Source: Lolium rigidum (Eukaryota; Streptophyta; Magnoliopsida; Poales; Poaceae). Taken from it: a DNA stretch of 64,000 nt. Position numbers and translations under genes: made by a program. Below are positions 21,751 through 34,700 of the stretch, piece by piece (position 1 is the first letter of the stretch; each line of letters starts with the position of its first letter). The notes beneath the pieces are model-generated. The model searched no databases. It was not told the origin of the DNA and saw nothing but the letters and a program-made list of their open reading frames with translations. The stretch is taken from NCBI RefSeq assembly GCF_022539505.1, contig NC_061510.1, forward strand, positions 224,710,043-224,774,042. Reading direction: 5' to 3'.

Positions 21751-23225
21751 GCTAGTATGAACTAAATGGAATGCCTCATACTTTGTTGGTCGAAACAAAT
21801 ATGAACATCCCGGGATGGCGTTAGTGAGGCCAGGTAGGATGCACAAGAGATTGATATTTGTGCCATCACACCAGGCTCACTAGCGACACCCCGGAGTGTA
21901 CAGATTGACCGAACATTCTAATCATCGGCACTAAAATGGAAGAAAGAGCCAAGTGGTATCAACTAAATGGAATGCCTCATACTTTGTTGGTCGAAACAAA
22001 TATTAACATCCAGAGATGGAGTAAGTGAGGCCAGGTAGGATGCACAAGATATTGATATTTGTGCCATCACACCAAGCCTCACTTGCTCCACCCCCGAGTG
22101 TACGAGTGATCGACCAACCATCTAATCATCGACAAGTAAATCACTTGGGGTAATGTTAAAATGTTTGTCTCCATATTTGGGAGACATTTTTAATATTGGA
22201 GTCTAGCTAATGGAAATCAAGAACTAGTCTTGATCTCCAAATGGTGATTAGAGGAATTTATTCATCTTAAGCAACATTAGGGACAAATGGGATCATGCAA
22301 GGGACTTGGGTCATTTGGATCATAAGGCATCAATTAAGGAGGCAACCAGGGACAAAGGGAAACATTTGATGATCCATTATCATAGGCAACAAAGCGAGCA
22401 ACTTTTTCCCCTCTAATCTAGCTAGAGTCCTTAAAAGAAATCCATCATAAGCATGGTCAAATACACATATATAGCATTTGGAGAGCAAACAAGCAGTAGC
22501 CATATCACTCAATCCAATAATATAGTAATTTGGATCATAAGGCATCAATTAAGGAGGCAACCAGGGACAAATTAAGGGAAACATTTGATGATCCGAGTAA
22601 GTGCATGACACTTTGAGCTACCCAAGAATAAAGGCCAACGGTGGATAAACATCTGCTCAACCATTTCTTGCACTAGAGGAAAAGTAACCAACATTGAAAC
22701 TTGAATAGTCAAGTGACACTACAAGCAGCTCACACACACATGCAAACACATGTGTTGACGAGTAACTAAACAACGAGAAGAACACCACCGGATATTCATG
22801 GGTACTTAGGATCGGTAGGGAATTGATAAAGTACGGTGAGGAGCAAGCATACCATCGAAGCTGTCAATTTGAGAGAAATAACATTGGGGTAATGTTAAAA
22901 TGTTTGTCTCCATATTTGGGAGACATTTTTAATATTGGAGTCTAGCTAATGGATATCAAGAACTAGTCTTGATCTCCAAATGGTGATTAGAGGGAATTTA
23001 TTCATCTTAATTAAGCAACATTAGGGACAAATGGGATCATGCAAGGGACTTGGATCATTTGGATCATAAGGCATCAATTAAGGAGGCAACCAGGGACAAA
23101 GGGAAACATTTGATGATCCATTATCATAGGCAACAAATCAGCAATCTTTTTCCCCTCTAATCTAGCTAGAGTCCTTAAAAGAAATTCAAAGCGAGGATCA
23201 ATTAAGGAGGCAACCAGGGACAAAA
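21751..23225. repeat. Two nested direct repeats inside the CACTA element
   Basis: A ~175-bp segment (21754-21930) recurs at 21960-22132. A ~300-bp segment (22146-22440) recurs at 22884-23180. Parts of the second (AATTAAGGAGGCAACCAGGG) occur again near 22546 and 23197. Copies differ by small substitutions. No coding function is evident. Confidence 0.8.
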
Positions 23226-23599
23226 TGAAGTAGCTCTCTGTTGGTATTGGTTACCAACGGGAACTCAAGCCACTACTTGATCTTACTAATTCAAAGCAGG
23301 ACCAATGCGGGACCGGTGCTGATGTTGCCATCATCTACGCCCCCAAGAACTCTCTCATGCTCTCTCTCACATGCCATGCCAGCTGCTTGCTCCAAAACAC
23401 AAGCATCACACAGGCAGAGCATAGAAAAAATATATAGCTAACGAGCACGGTAAAACAAAAAGAATGTTTGACTGTTTTTATTCATGATGACCACAACGAG
23501 CAGCACAACGGCACCCGGATCGAGCACAACATCATCCTCTACGTAATTTTGTCCGGAGCAGCATCAACATCCGAGAGAACAACAGCAGCACAACAGCAT

Positions 23600-24075
23600 C
23601 CGGATCGAGCACAACATCAACACATCCAGAGCGAGGGTAGAGGAAGAGGGAGGGAGGGGAGAGGTGGAGCTCACCGACGCTAGGGGTGGATCGAGGAGGA
23701 GGTTGACGACGACGGCAGGGTGGAGGAGGAGGGAGGGGAGGGGAGAGGTGGAGCTCACCGACGATAGGGGTGGAGGAGGAGGTTGGACGACGACGGTAGG
23801 GGTGGAGGAGGAGGAAGACGCGGCGGCTCCTCCTCCTTGACGCGGCGGCCCCTCCTCCTCCATGCGGCGGCCCCTCCTCCTCCACGCCGCAGCGGCTTGT
23901 GCTGCAGGTGGCGGGGATGGGTGGAGCGTGGCGGCATGCGGCCCTCGCGGAGGAAGGAGGCGGCGGCGGCGACGGCCAGTGCGACGACCATGGCGGCGGC
24001 GGCGGGGGAGAGGGGAGGGGAGGTGAACGTACGGGCGTGGGGAGGGGAGGGGAGGGGAGGGGTACGGGGATGATA
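23600..24075. repeat. G-rich minisatellite and GC-rich core of CACTA
   Basis: A unit of about 80-90 bp containing GGGGAGAGGTGGAGCTCACCGAC repeats two to three times (23650-23830). It is followed by triplet-rich GC sequence and GGGGA runs (24000-24060). On the minus strand this looks like a 5' untranslated region followed by an Ala/Arg-rich first exon starting near 23991, possibly a relic of the lost transposase gene's start or captured host sequence. Confidence 0.5.
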
Positions 24076-24087
24076 TAACTTACCCTA

Positions 24088-24415
24088 ATTCTGTGGCGCA
24101 CCAGCACAAGTGCGCCACGGAAATAACTACTTACGTGGCGCACCGAGCCGGTGCGCCACGGAAATAACTACTTCTATGGCGCACCGAGCCGGTGCGCCAC
24201 GAAATAGTTATTTCGTGGCGCAGCAAGCATTGTGCGCCACGTAAATACCTACCCTAATAATTCGTGGTGGCAGAATGTGGGCCCCACATAATTTCTGTGG
24301 CGCACGGTTCAGCCATGCGCCACAAAAATAAGCTATTTTTGTGGCGCACACTTCCTGGTGCGCCACAAAATAAGTTTCTGTGGCGCATTCAAAACGGTGC
24401 GCCACAGAACTAAGC
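24088..24415. repeat. CACTA subterminal repeats, right
   Basis: Seven facing pairs of TGGCGCAC-type and GTGCGCCA-type motifs lie near 24092, 24135, 24176, 24214, 24297, 24340 and 24380, each able to form a hairpin. Three of them share the spacer CGAGCCG or close variants. The right array is more than twice as long as the left. Confidence 0.85.
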
Positions 24416-25068
24416 TTTGCCTATAAGGGTTTTCCTACTAGTGTGACGAGCACCGCATCGATCTCCGCCTCCAGGGCAGCGCGACCCATTAGCGGCGGTG
24501 CGATCGGGACGCCGCCCGTGCTGAGTCGCCATCCTCCGGGCGCGTGGAAGTCCGGCGGCGCGGGGTAGCCTGCCGCGTGCAGGAGCCGCCCCTCCCATTG
24601 GTGGAGAGAGCGGCGGACGAAGCCATTGATCGTCGCGCCGTCGTTCGCCATTGATCGCCGCTAGCTCTCGCTCGATGAGATTGGGGAAGAGAGGTGATGT
24701 GAGAACAGGGAGACATCGTGGTGAATGCGGCCAAACGCGGTAGTTCAGCGATAAATAGAGGGCGACGAGCGTGAAACCGAGGCGACAACATTAACTCGCC
24801 GCGTGAAAGCTACGCATCCGGTGAAGACTGACCGGCGGCAGATTTTACAGCGCGCGGAAGACGATGCGATGAGGACGACGACCAGACTTTAGTTCGGAGT
24901 CCCCGAGCGCTCCCCGAGGGACCGGGATGATCTGGGCTCCCCGGATGGATGAAAGCCCAAATCCGAACAAAAACGAGGATCCAGGGACACAACTGAACCG
25001 TTTTCGTCCATCCAGATGAAAAAAAATGTCACGATGTTTTCCCGAGGAGACAGCTAGAGATGCTCTTA

Positions 25069-25430
25069 GAGCATCTCCACTCGTCTCCCCGAGAAGCCCC
25101 CACGAGCCGTTTTTTACATCCGGACGGCGAAAAACGGTCCAGTCGCGCCCCCAGGTTCTCATTTTCATCCGGATTTGGGCCTAAATTCATCCGGCGATCC
25201 ACGCCATCCCCGCCCCCCGGGGAGCGCTCGGGGACTCCGGATGGAGCAAAACCAATCGCCTACGCCCACGTGTCTCCTCTTTCGTCCGGACTCCCCGGGC
25301 CATCCTCTTTTTCCCCGAGAAACGTCGCTTGGGGAGCACACGACTGGAAATATACTGTCCCCAGGCCAAATTTTCGTCCAACCCGGATGAAAATTTCGTC
25401 GGATTAGGAGCGTCAACGAGTGGGATGCTC
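25069..25430. mobile_element. PIF/Tourist-like MITE, 362 bp
   Basis: Left end GAGCATCTCCACTCGT, right end (complement) GAGCATCCCACTCGTT, differing by one base-indel, with TTA on both sides (25066-25068, 25431-25433). It shares its left TTA with the larger PIF-like element. It ends about 295 bp upstream of the NUP107 start codon, so it abuts or lies within the promoter. Confidence 0.85.
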
Positions 25431-25505
25431 TTATGCCCGGAGCTGGGAGGGATGAATCGGGATTGATCTGTGGATTCAATCCGGAAAAAACGAACAAGGC
25501 CTCAC

Positions 25506-25656
25506 TGGGCCTCTCTCATACGCTACTCTAGGCCCATAAAATGAAGGGGTCAAATTGGGAAAATTTCGAACAGGAACTCCACTCTACCCCGTTGAGCCGA
25601 AAAACAGGAGGGGAAAAAAATATCAGGGAGGGTTTGGCGCTCGCCGCTAGGGTTTG
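25506..25656 (+). promoter_or_regulatory. NUP107 core promoter motifs
   Basis: TGGGCC at 25506-25511 and GGCCCA at 25531-25536 are site II elements, bound by TCP factors in plant housekeeping and cell-cycle genes. CTAGGGTTT at 25647-25655 is a telo-box, which often accompanies site II motifs. No strong TATA box is seen. The location just 5' of the first exon fits. The transcription start is not determined. Confidence 0.5.
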
Positions 25657-25724
25657 CGCAGCCATTGGAGGACGGACCAAAGCTCCGGCGCCAACCGAAC
25701 CGCGCCGCGCCCGCCCGCCCGCCC

Positions 25725-28700
25725 ATGGACGTGGACCAGTCGTCGTCCCCGCGGCGGCCGCCGTTGTCGACGACGGGCTACTTGGACCCGGAGTCCTCCC
25801 GCCTCCGGGAGGAGTACCGCCGCTACAGGTGAGAAATGTTCCCCTTCCGCATCTCGACCTCGTACGCCGGGCGTTGGCTGGTTGGGATGGTTCTTTAGAG
25901 GCTTCAAGGCGAGCGTCGTGGTTCGCCAGTAATCCAGTGGGGGAATGGAGCGAGTGTGAGCGAGAAATCGATAGAATTCAGTCGTTGATTCTTAGCTGCT
26001 AGAACAAATGGGGTTGATTCGTTCGTCACTGTGTCAGCCCATATGCTACTTGCTGCTCGTCCCACCTGGGCAGCAATTTTCAAATATTCCATTGTGATTG
26101 GAGAATTGTGTCATGTTCTCAAGTATGCTACTGATGAATCAGGCCATATGCTACTTACTATTCGTAATTTCTCAAGTGTTTTAGTAGGTCTGTTCTGATG
26201 TGATCATTTAATTGAATGGAGCTGTGAAGCTTGCCATGGTCGAGACTCGGTTATGTGGTGGCCAGGAACACTCTAGAGATTAGACAACCCAATTGGTGGC
26301 ATCACATGACAATGCACAATAAGTGTATGTGGTGTTTGCGACCACAGAATCACCCCCTATGTGCTTGCAACTGCCTGATGCCTGGACTTGCACTCCAGCT
26401 CATATATTTTCACCAAGTTTCTTTTTGTGTATGGCGGGATACTTACTGTACCTAAAAAATGCATGGAAGGATTTAATGTAACCTACTTGTGTCAAATGCG
26501 AGAACGTGCTACTTTGCTACTTCTACTGGGAGTAGTTTCTACACTAGCTGATTTTCTTGTTTTCTTTTGCAACTTACGCAGAAAGAGACTATCTTCTTCA
26601 AATGACTCCCCGCTGTTGGGGACCTCAGTCTCCAGATTCTCAGAAGCAAGGGTGTTGCATGATGGTAGCAGCATGCCTAGGCGGCCCAACGCTGGTCTAC
26701 TCCTTGAGGAAATCAAGCAGGAGGCGGCTGATTATTCTGACATTGACGGTTTGGATGGATCAAAACTGTTTGGATCAGCCAAAAGAAGGACATCGCTGGA
26801 TGGCGGTTCTGCACCAGACGCAGGTTTCCTTTCTGGTAGAAAGCCGACGAGGTCGTCTATGAATCCAGTCAAGATGGAGGGCGATATGCTACAAGAAGGA
26901 GAAACAACTTTTACAGTGTTTGCATCCCTTCTTGATTCTGCGATACAAGGTCAGTGTAGCAATGTAATTTGGCTAGTGACATCCTTATTATCTATCATGC
27001 TCTTTGCTAGCTAACTGTGAAGTAGTGGGTGCTTGAGTCATGCTGTCAGTTCTCTTTACAAAGTTTGCTATTTTCCTTCTTCTGTTTCCTGACAGCACAG
27101 AAGCATGATGATCTATTTATTACCCACTAGATTAATAGCACTCCAGAAAAGTGCACTTTTGGTTGGTGACCTGAAACCTGAATTCGATGAATCCATAATA
27201 TGTAGCTGTATCCTTGATTTGCATGACATATAGTAATCTAATCCCCTCTACTGTCATTCCAGCTGATTAGATTTTCAAGGTGTCAATTATGTAAACGGAT
27301 ATGTTCTTTTGTTGCAGGATTGATGCCCTTCCCAGATGTGATTTTACAGTTTGAGAGGACATGCAGAAACGCTTCAGAGTCGATAAGGTTTTATATTGCC
27401 TTACACTAGTAGTAATATCTTCCATTGTATAACTTCCTGTGATTGGATAGATTCTACTTCTCACCAACTCCTAGATGCAGCTCTTTGCCACATCAAACTT
27501 TCCTGCTACACATTACAACCATTATTTTTCACAAAGATGCATGGTTCTTATGCTTCAAGTACTTTTTTTCCAATGTAGTAGATGCATGAATCCTTTTGTA
27601 GCTAATCAGTTATTGGGAAAAGTAGAAAAGGCAAATATTTAGGAGGAGAAAGAAACAATAGTAACGTGGTCCTGGGCATGTACCATAGGTTGGATGCCAA
27701 TATGGGATTATGCGGCTAATGCTTTGAAGTTTCAGGTATGCTGCCACAGGAAAGCTTCGGATGGCAGAAGATAAACTTATGCAGCAAAAAGCACAACTGT
27801 TACTGGATGAAGCTGCTTCTTGGTCACTTCTTTGGTATCTCTATGGGAAAGGTAATAGCTTTTATGATGAATCACTTAAATATATTGTTATATATATCCT
27901 TTCACCTTGCAGCAACAGTGGCTGTAATAAATTTTCGTTTTCGTTAACTGTTTGTTGTATCCTGTATGATGTTTCATGTTCTATGTGCTACATCACAGCA
28001 AATGAGGAGCTTCCTGGAGAGCTATTTGTGGTAAGCTGCAGTTCTAATTGCGAATATATTTAAAAAAATATTTGCGTGCGCTTTGTTCTTTTGTATGTAG
28101 ATTCATCTAAAGGATGATATTTTCTGTTTACAGTCACCAACTACATCCCATCAGAAGGCTTGCCGGTACGTTGCAACAGATCTCACAGCACAATTGTGTC
28201 TTCGCATTGTGCTTTGGCTTGAAGGACTTGCTTCGGAAGCTCTTGATTTGGAGAAAAAGGTAAGAGAGCCAATGCTGGTTTTTAATTAGGACTTCAGTCT
28301 TTTCTATTTCCTGTTCTAAATTCTGTATTCCTCTAGTGGCACATGATTGATGGAGTGGAGGAGCCAGCCTTAAGTTATATAGGAAGTTCCATGATTAGAG
28401 GAAAATAAAGAGATGCATCTCCACATGATATTTTGACATAAGTATTTGAGTTGAATATTATTAAGCTTCAATGTGCTCCCTCAATCCAGGAATGTAAGGC
28501 ACAGACCAATATGATACTAGAATTATCTAAACTACTCCTAGTTAATCCTTCTCATTGCATTCACTTCAACTGTTTTCTACGCCATCCTAATCATTTAACT
28601 CCAGCAGCATCAAGTAATACCTGAAAGAATATGCATGCATGCACCACAATTAGTGTACTAGTTTAATACTGCCTCCAGGCACTGCATGAGGGGCATCGAA

Positions 28701-31700
28701 CCCAGAATGCAGGAAGCCAGGGCAGGGGTAGTAAAGGCTAAGTGCTTGCGAGTTTAGTTCCAACTTTTTCTTCCGAACTCGAATAACGTTAATGTCATCG
28801 CCCCAGGAGGTAAGAAAAATGAACAAAAATATAAGGAAAGAAGTGCCTTCCCTGAATTCTGGACAGTAGCCAAAATGAAAGATGTCCAATAAAGCTTGGC
28901 GGACGAGTAATTCTCATGTAGACATGGCTGTTTCATAAAATAGTCCTGGCTTTCTTTATTGGCTCTTATAAGGATTGCCCTTACCGTCTTAATTTTAATA
29001 GTAGTTGTTTATCTCCCTTGAATTGCCTTGGTTTGGTATTAATCACAGAATGAGCCAGAGAGTAATTTAGTATTTAATAAATAGGCGATCTTTTAACTAC
29101 TCACAAGCAAATTGATGACACATACGTCTTTTTTGCTGTTTATTTCTGTTTTGCAGGTGAGAGGATCTCATGTTGGTTCATATCTACCAAGTTCTGGTGT
29201 TTGGCATCGTACGCAGCGGTACTTAAAAAGAAAGAACAACGATTCTAATATAGTGAAGCATGTGGATTTTGATGCTCCAACTCGTGAAGGAGCCCAACTT
29301 CTTCCTGATGACAAGGTAGGCTATCATTGCTATCATTCTCAAATACAGTGTAAAGATCCTTTCAGAAAGGTGCTAATCATTTGTTACAATATGTAAATGT
29401 TGCAAATATGCATTATAATTGGTTCCGTTCGGCCTTTTGATACTCTTCGTGTGATAGCACAGCAACGTTCACCTCTTAATCTCATTACCTGACCTTCGAA
29501 GTTTACTTCTCAACTAAATGAAAGCAAAAAGTACTGTGGACTAACAGCATTACAAAGAAGACAAATCGGTTCTCTTTTTTTTTTGTTCTAAAGATCCCTT
29601 GTCATTAAGTATTTCTGGTGAAGTAACTAAAATTCTCCTAAGTAAAACCATAATTCACTTTTCCTTGCTGTGTAAGCAGAAGCAAGATGAATTGCTTTTA
29701 GAAGATATCTGGACTCTCTTGAGGGCTGGAAGATTAGAAGAGGCATGTGAATTGTGCCGGTCTGCTGGACAGGTAGGTCAGCTTGTATAGGCCTATTTCT
29801 TATGCTATATCGTCTCTACTTATTTGTGATACTGCCTTGGGTATATTCAAGGCATGGAGAGCTGCCACTCTTTGCCCCTTTGGTGGCGTAGATATGTTTC
29901 CTTCCCTGGAGGCCATGCTCAGCAATGGACAGGCTAGAACATTACAAGCCATTGAATTGGAAAGTGGTATTGGACGTCAGTGGCGTCTTTGGAAATGGGC
30001 ATCTTATTGTGCTTCAGAGGTGAACTCTCGTACTGTACTCATGTTGTTGAAATGCTTCTTTGCAGTTATATTTAATGTGGTTTGGTATGTTACAAGTGTT
30101 CTGTCTTTCTTTAAATTCAGTTATGTTTGTGTATGTAGCCAATACTCAAGTTGTTAAACTTAACTCCAAATCATTAATGCTATTGCAGAAAATTGCTGAA
30201 CACGATGGTGGCCGGTATGAGATGGCTGTATATGCTATACAGTGTAGTAACTTGAAGCGTACCTTGCCAATCTGTACTGACTGGGAGGTATGCTGCTTAT
30301 TCAACTCGTTCCTAAGCCTGCCTTTTAATTTGATTTTATGTTATATTCTCTTCTTTGATGCTGTTGTGGTACCTCCATGTGATGCATCCTGTTCCTTCCC
30401 ATCTCATAGTCAGCTTGTTGGGCAATGGCAAAATCTTGGCTGGATGTTCAAGTGGATCTGGAATTATCTCAATACCATACCAGCAGACCAGAAGAGAAAC
30501 AGTATGATGATGATATGAATGGAACCCAACCTATGCTCAGTTCAGTGGGCCCAGAAAATTGGCCATACCTTGTTCTTGATCAGCAACCTCGTGATATAAC
30601 TGCACTTTTGCAGAAACTCCACTCAAGGTATGAACATTATTCAGTACTTGTATCCGCTGCTTGTCTACTTATTTGACGTGTCACTTGTGATGCAGTGACC
30701 TTGTGCATGAAACTGTTTCTCGAGCATGTCGGGAGCAGCATCGACAAATTGAGGTAATTTACATTTCCAAGAAATGAAGAATAACTTACTCCTTATTCCT
30801 TATGCATTTTGTCTACTAAGTTCTAACATAATTTAGATTAGTGCAGCTACCAATATTGTTTGACATTGTGTAGCTGAAAACTGGGAGCAATTTCTGTTAT
30901 TGTACAATTTGTCAGTTTGCTGACTAGTCTAGAGTTTAGAGATGTTTTTCAATTTTGTAGACTATTGTTCAAAAACCTAAGCATTATGATGTCATCTTTG
31001 TTATCTCTATTCATATTGACGAAATATGTAACATCTTTGTTACTCAATAATTTATCGATCATTCTGGTGATTCATGTAAATAATAACTGGAAATCTGGAG
31101 TACACACATGTTTCAAATATTCGCATTCCATGGACCCAATAGTTCAATCATTATCCAATTGAATTTACGATTGCTTGTCTAACCATTTCATGTTTGTTTA
31201 TTCGGTAGATGAATCTCATGAGTGGAAATGTAGCTCATCTTCTTGACCTTCTATGGTCATGGATATCACCCTCTGAGGAGGATCAAAACGTTTCGAGGTA
31301 TTGCTTTTATGACTTTAATGGAGATAACTCCAAACACTTTATTTTCTTACCATCTAACGTTTGTAGAACTTCTTAGTCCACTTAGGTCCCGTGATGATCC
31401 TGAGATGATACGTTTTGGGGCACATATTGTTCTTGTCATGAGATACTTATTCAGCGAGGAAATGGAAGATGAGTTGGAGGAGAAGCTGGTTACTGTTGGT
31501 GATCTCATTATCAACATGTAAGTATTGTTTCATTGAAATAGTAAGTTTTTGTGTGGTTCTTTTTTATTCTCTTGGACTCATCCAATGTTCCAATTGTATC
31601 TGTTTGGTTTGAAATATCAACTTTGTTTGGTGATGGCTAACTTAATAATTGTCACAATACTCTGTTGCATATGTAGCATGCTTTCTTTTCATCATGTCAA

Positions 31701-34700
31701 TGGCTTAATCCTATGTTTCTACTGTTGTCTTACATACATTTTAAACCATTATCTTCAGTAGAATCTTTTATTGTTATCTTTCTCCAGATAATGTTGGCAC
31801 TTTGCTTTTCAATGTACTTTTATCTCTGAAATAGTACAAAAACTAATGATTCGTTCCAGGTATGTGAGGTACTTATTTTCAGAGCAGCAAGAAGAGTTAG
31901 TTGGAGTGTATGCCTCTCAGCTTGAACGTGATGTTTGCATCGATTTGTTTGTGGAAATGATGGAACTAAGGTTAAATAGCAGGTATTGCTATCATATGCT
32001 TATACCCTTTAATGTTTTGTAGTCTGGGAAATGTCACAATATTGGTAGTTCCATTCGGTTGTCCATCTTGTGACATATTAGTGCACAATGTATGTTAAAT
32101 GTTATTGTCTGTTCATGTTTGTTCTCCATATTTCTGGTGGATTATAGTTTGCTAGCTATGTGTCTTCAAAGCCTATATTTAATCTTAGATTTATGATATC
32201 TCTATAGAAATACTATAGTTAGTAAAATATTTGCATTCCGAACTATATGTTTATCCTTCAAAATTGAGTACTGGAAATATTTTTTTTTTGTTTCACACAA
32301 AACATTCTCAAACTTGCTATTGTCAATGATTTATTTTGCTCACTTCCAAGACTTGAGTTAGCTGGCCTTACTTAAATTTATGATACCGCAGCTTGCATAC
32401 CATGTACAAGCTTTTCCTCTCTGCTGTGGAGTATCTGCCGTTCTCGTCTGGAGATGTGTCCAAGGCCTGTTTTGAAGAGATAATTGAGAGGTTTGGTAAT
32501 TGTCGGGTTACATATAACATTGGAATACACCAAATTTCAGATATTTAGCCCATCTCATTTATGGAGATTTTCAGACAAATTTTTAATTTAATGTAGAGTT
32601 CTTTCAAGATCTCGGGAAACGAAACCCAACAAGTACAATGAAGATTTTTCCGATGTTGCGGAACGGCATCATTTGCAAGCACTTCACAAGGCAATGGTCA
32701 TTCAGTGGCTTTGCTTTACCCCACCATCCTCAATTCCAGGCTTTCAGATGATCACAGGGAAGCTTCTGATGCGGGCATTGATGCATAGGTAAGTATATTA
32801 AATTTATCCTTGTGCCATAGAAAACTTTGTTTACCATACACGCAGTCCTGCATGGTCTTGAAACGAACGCTTTTGTTCATCTTCTTGCAGTCCATCTGTA
32901 TGTTCGTTGCTGAAATACCATATTCATTGAACAATACCCTTTAGTCTTTGTTGCTCACTCTTTGAATTTTCCTTTCATTGAAAATAGTACTAATTTATAT
33001 TTCTTACTTTATGGGTGTGGAACTTAGGTTGTTGAAATAATACTCATTTATTCCCTTTTTACTTCGTATCCATGGAACTAATAGTTAATTTTTGTATCAT
33101 CAGCAACACACTATTTAGAGAGTTTTCCCTGATATCAATGAGGAGAGGCTCTGAACTACCAATAGGACCACATAAATTGCTTGCCATCCTTGCTGAACCA
33201 TTGAAACAAAAGGAGAACTTTTCGCTGGAAGATCAAGAGATATCTGATAACTTACAAGAGTTTGAAGATTGGGTAAGATCTCTGCTTTTGTCCTAATGTG
33301 ATGTGCATCTTCTCTTAATGCTGTTAGTACTTTTATTCCCGCTTTGAATTTACTTAGTACGTTAGTTTCTTGACAAAGTATCGCTGTATTGTGGCGAAAC
33401 AGCACGAATATTACTCCCTGGATGCCACTTACCGGGGTTGGCTTAGATGTGAGATGGAGAATTCTTCTGTTCCTCCTGACATGCTTTCAGCAGAAGAAAA
33501 GGATCAAGCTGTTGCTGCAGCGACACAAACACTGGAGCTGGCTTTCTTGTTATTACTCAGTAAGTTAAAACTTTCCTTGCTTCATCAACACACAAAGCCT
33601 CTGTATTTTCCTGAAGAACAATTAAATATTCATTTCATCGTGGTGCATTAGACTACAAATATTTTTCTTTAACTGCAAAACTTGTGATAGCATGAGTAGG
33701 CTATTTCAAGAATGTCTTTGGCAGCGTTTAATAGATATTATTTGTTTCTGTAATCAGGGGAGGAAAGACCATGGCTAAATGCTGTCGAGATTAGTCCATT
33801 TGAGTCGTCAGAGCTTGTTTTCCTTGAGTTGCATGCAACTGCAATACTCTGTCTACCGTCTGGAGAATGCATGCCACCAGATGCAACGTCATGCACGGCT
33901 CTTACAAGCGCACTTTATTCAACTGTTAGCGAAGAGGAGGTGCTGCATCGCCAGCTCAAGGTTGAGTTCATTTCTCTTCTCCCAAATTCTGCTTGCATGT
34001 TACACTTCAACATATAAAATCTTTGGCGTGTTATTCATCATTTATTACGGACTATGTAGGGGATTATATGATGGACTATGTAGGGGATTATTTGTCATGG
34101 CTACTTCTGCAACTTCTGACTGTACAGTTCATGGACAGGTTGATGTCAAGGTCTCATCTAAAGATCCTTGTTGTATTGAAGTCGCGCTTCGCTGCTTAGC
34201 AACAGAAGGTGATGGGTTTGGACTTCATGAAGCCAATGATGGAGGTCTTCTTGCTGCAATAATGGCCGCTGGGTTTAAAGGTATCTATAATTTTAAGTGA
34301 TAGTACGATTCAGCTCTCTTTCGAATGTAAAGACTATTTCATGTGATAGTTATGTGAATGATTTACCGTGATAGGCGAACTCAATCGGTTTCAGCCTGGA
34401 GTTTCGATGGAAATTTCACGACTTGATGCTTGGTATTCTGATGGTCATGGTTCGGTTGAAAGTACTGCTGCTTATATCATCCGAGGGCTCTGTCGGAGGT
34501 GCTGTCTACCAGAAACTATTCTACGATCCATGCAGGTGATCTTGTAAATAGATTCTACAAGTATCTGGTTACTAGATTGAGTTATAGACGAAACAGTCAC
34601 TAATTTGCTGCTTCAGTATACATGGTGTATTGATATCTGACGAGAATATTTTGCAGGCATCTATCTCCCTTTCTGAAGCAGGCGATTCTCTAGATCATTG

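Larger units (their letters stand above)
21583..24443. mobile_element. CACTA (En/Spm) transposon, non-autonomous
   Basis: The terminal inverted repeats are perfect: CACTAGTAGGAAAA at 21583 and TTTTCCTACTAGTG ending at 24443. TGA is duplicated at 21580-21582 and 24444-24446, the 3-bp duplication of CACTA elements. Subterminal arrays of GTGGCGCAC/GTGCGCCAC follow at both ends. The interior has two large direct repeats and a G-rich minisatellite, and no transposase. It splits the ORF of the PIF-like host element exactly; the flanking codons are continuous once the insertion and one TGA copy are disregarded. Confidence 0.95.
20740..24651 (-). pseudogene. PIF-element ORF of unknown function, split by CACTA
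   Basis: The start ATG at 24651 begins MANDGATINGFVRRSLHQW. A TATA-like stretch (CTATTTAT on the minus strand, about 24755) lies upstream. The first 69 codons run to the CACTA insertion at 24444 and the frame resumes at 21582 with VSDEQHAEERFFPDNY. Later come RNNAAGRRCWWSAPSRTLENV, a Ser/Arg-rich region, a PSRGRKRKSSKKEA basic stretch (a likely nuclear localisation signal), an Ala/Glu-rich helix with AEAITRSLNDLV, and ALDWSRRDWERQEAEQQR. A frameshift near 20900 moves the reading to a second frame that ends in FYRHFGM at 20740 after an acidic Ser/Asp patch. I recall similar hypothetical proteins in grass transposons but no known domain. Confidence 0.6.
20464..25065 (-). mobile_element. PIF/Harbinger-like non-autonomous element
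   Basis: The ends are GAGCATCTCC... at 20464 and ...GAGATGCTC at 25065, an inverted terminal pair, with TTA on both sides (20461-20463, 25066-25068). Terminal GAGCATCTCCAAC and TTA/TAA duplications are typical of grass PIF/Harbinger elements. Without the 2.86-kb CACTA insertion (21583-24443) it measures about 1.74 kb. It carries one long minus-strand ORF of unknown function (20740-24651) and no recognisable DDE transposase. Confidence 0.8.

Noticed and set aside
21751..23225. Direct repeats as a possible CRISPR-like or satellite array
   Set aside because: Only two copies each, hundreds of bases long, inside a plant CACTA element.
23532..24143. Pro/Ser-rich 203-codon open frame in the CACTA interior
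   Set aside because: Minisatellite with GA/CT-rich units open in several frames; no domain.
28460..28640. Stowaway-like start (GTGCTCCCTCAATCCAGGAA) in a NUP107 intron
   Set aside because: Only one end is recognisable; no matching inverted end or TA duplication was found.
34116..34138. Alternative acceptor (TGTACAG at 34121-34127) for NUP107 exon 21
   Set aside because: Using it shifts the frame against the conserved downstream reading; the CAG at 34136-34138 keeps phase.
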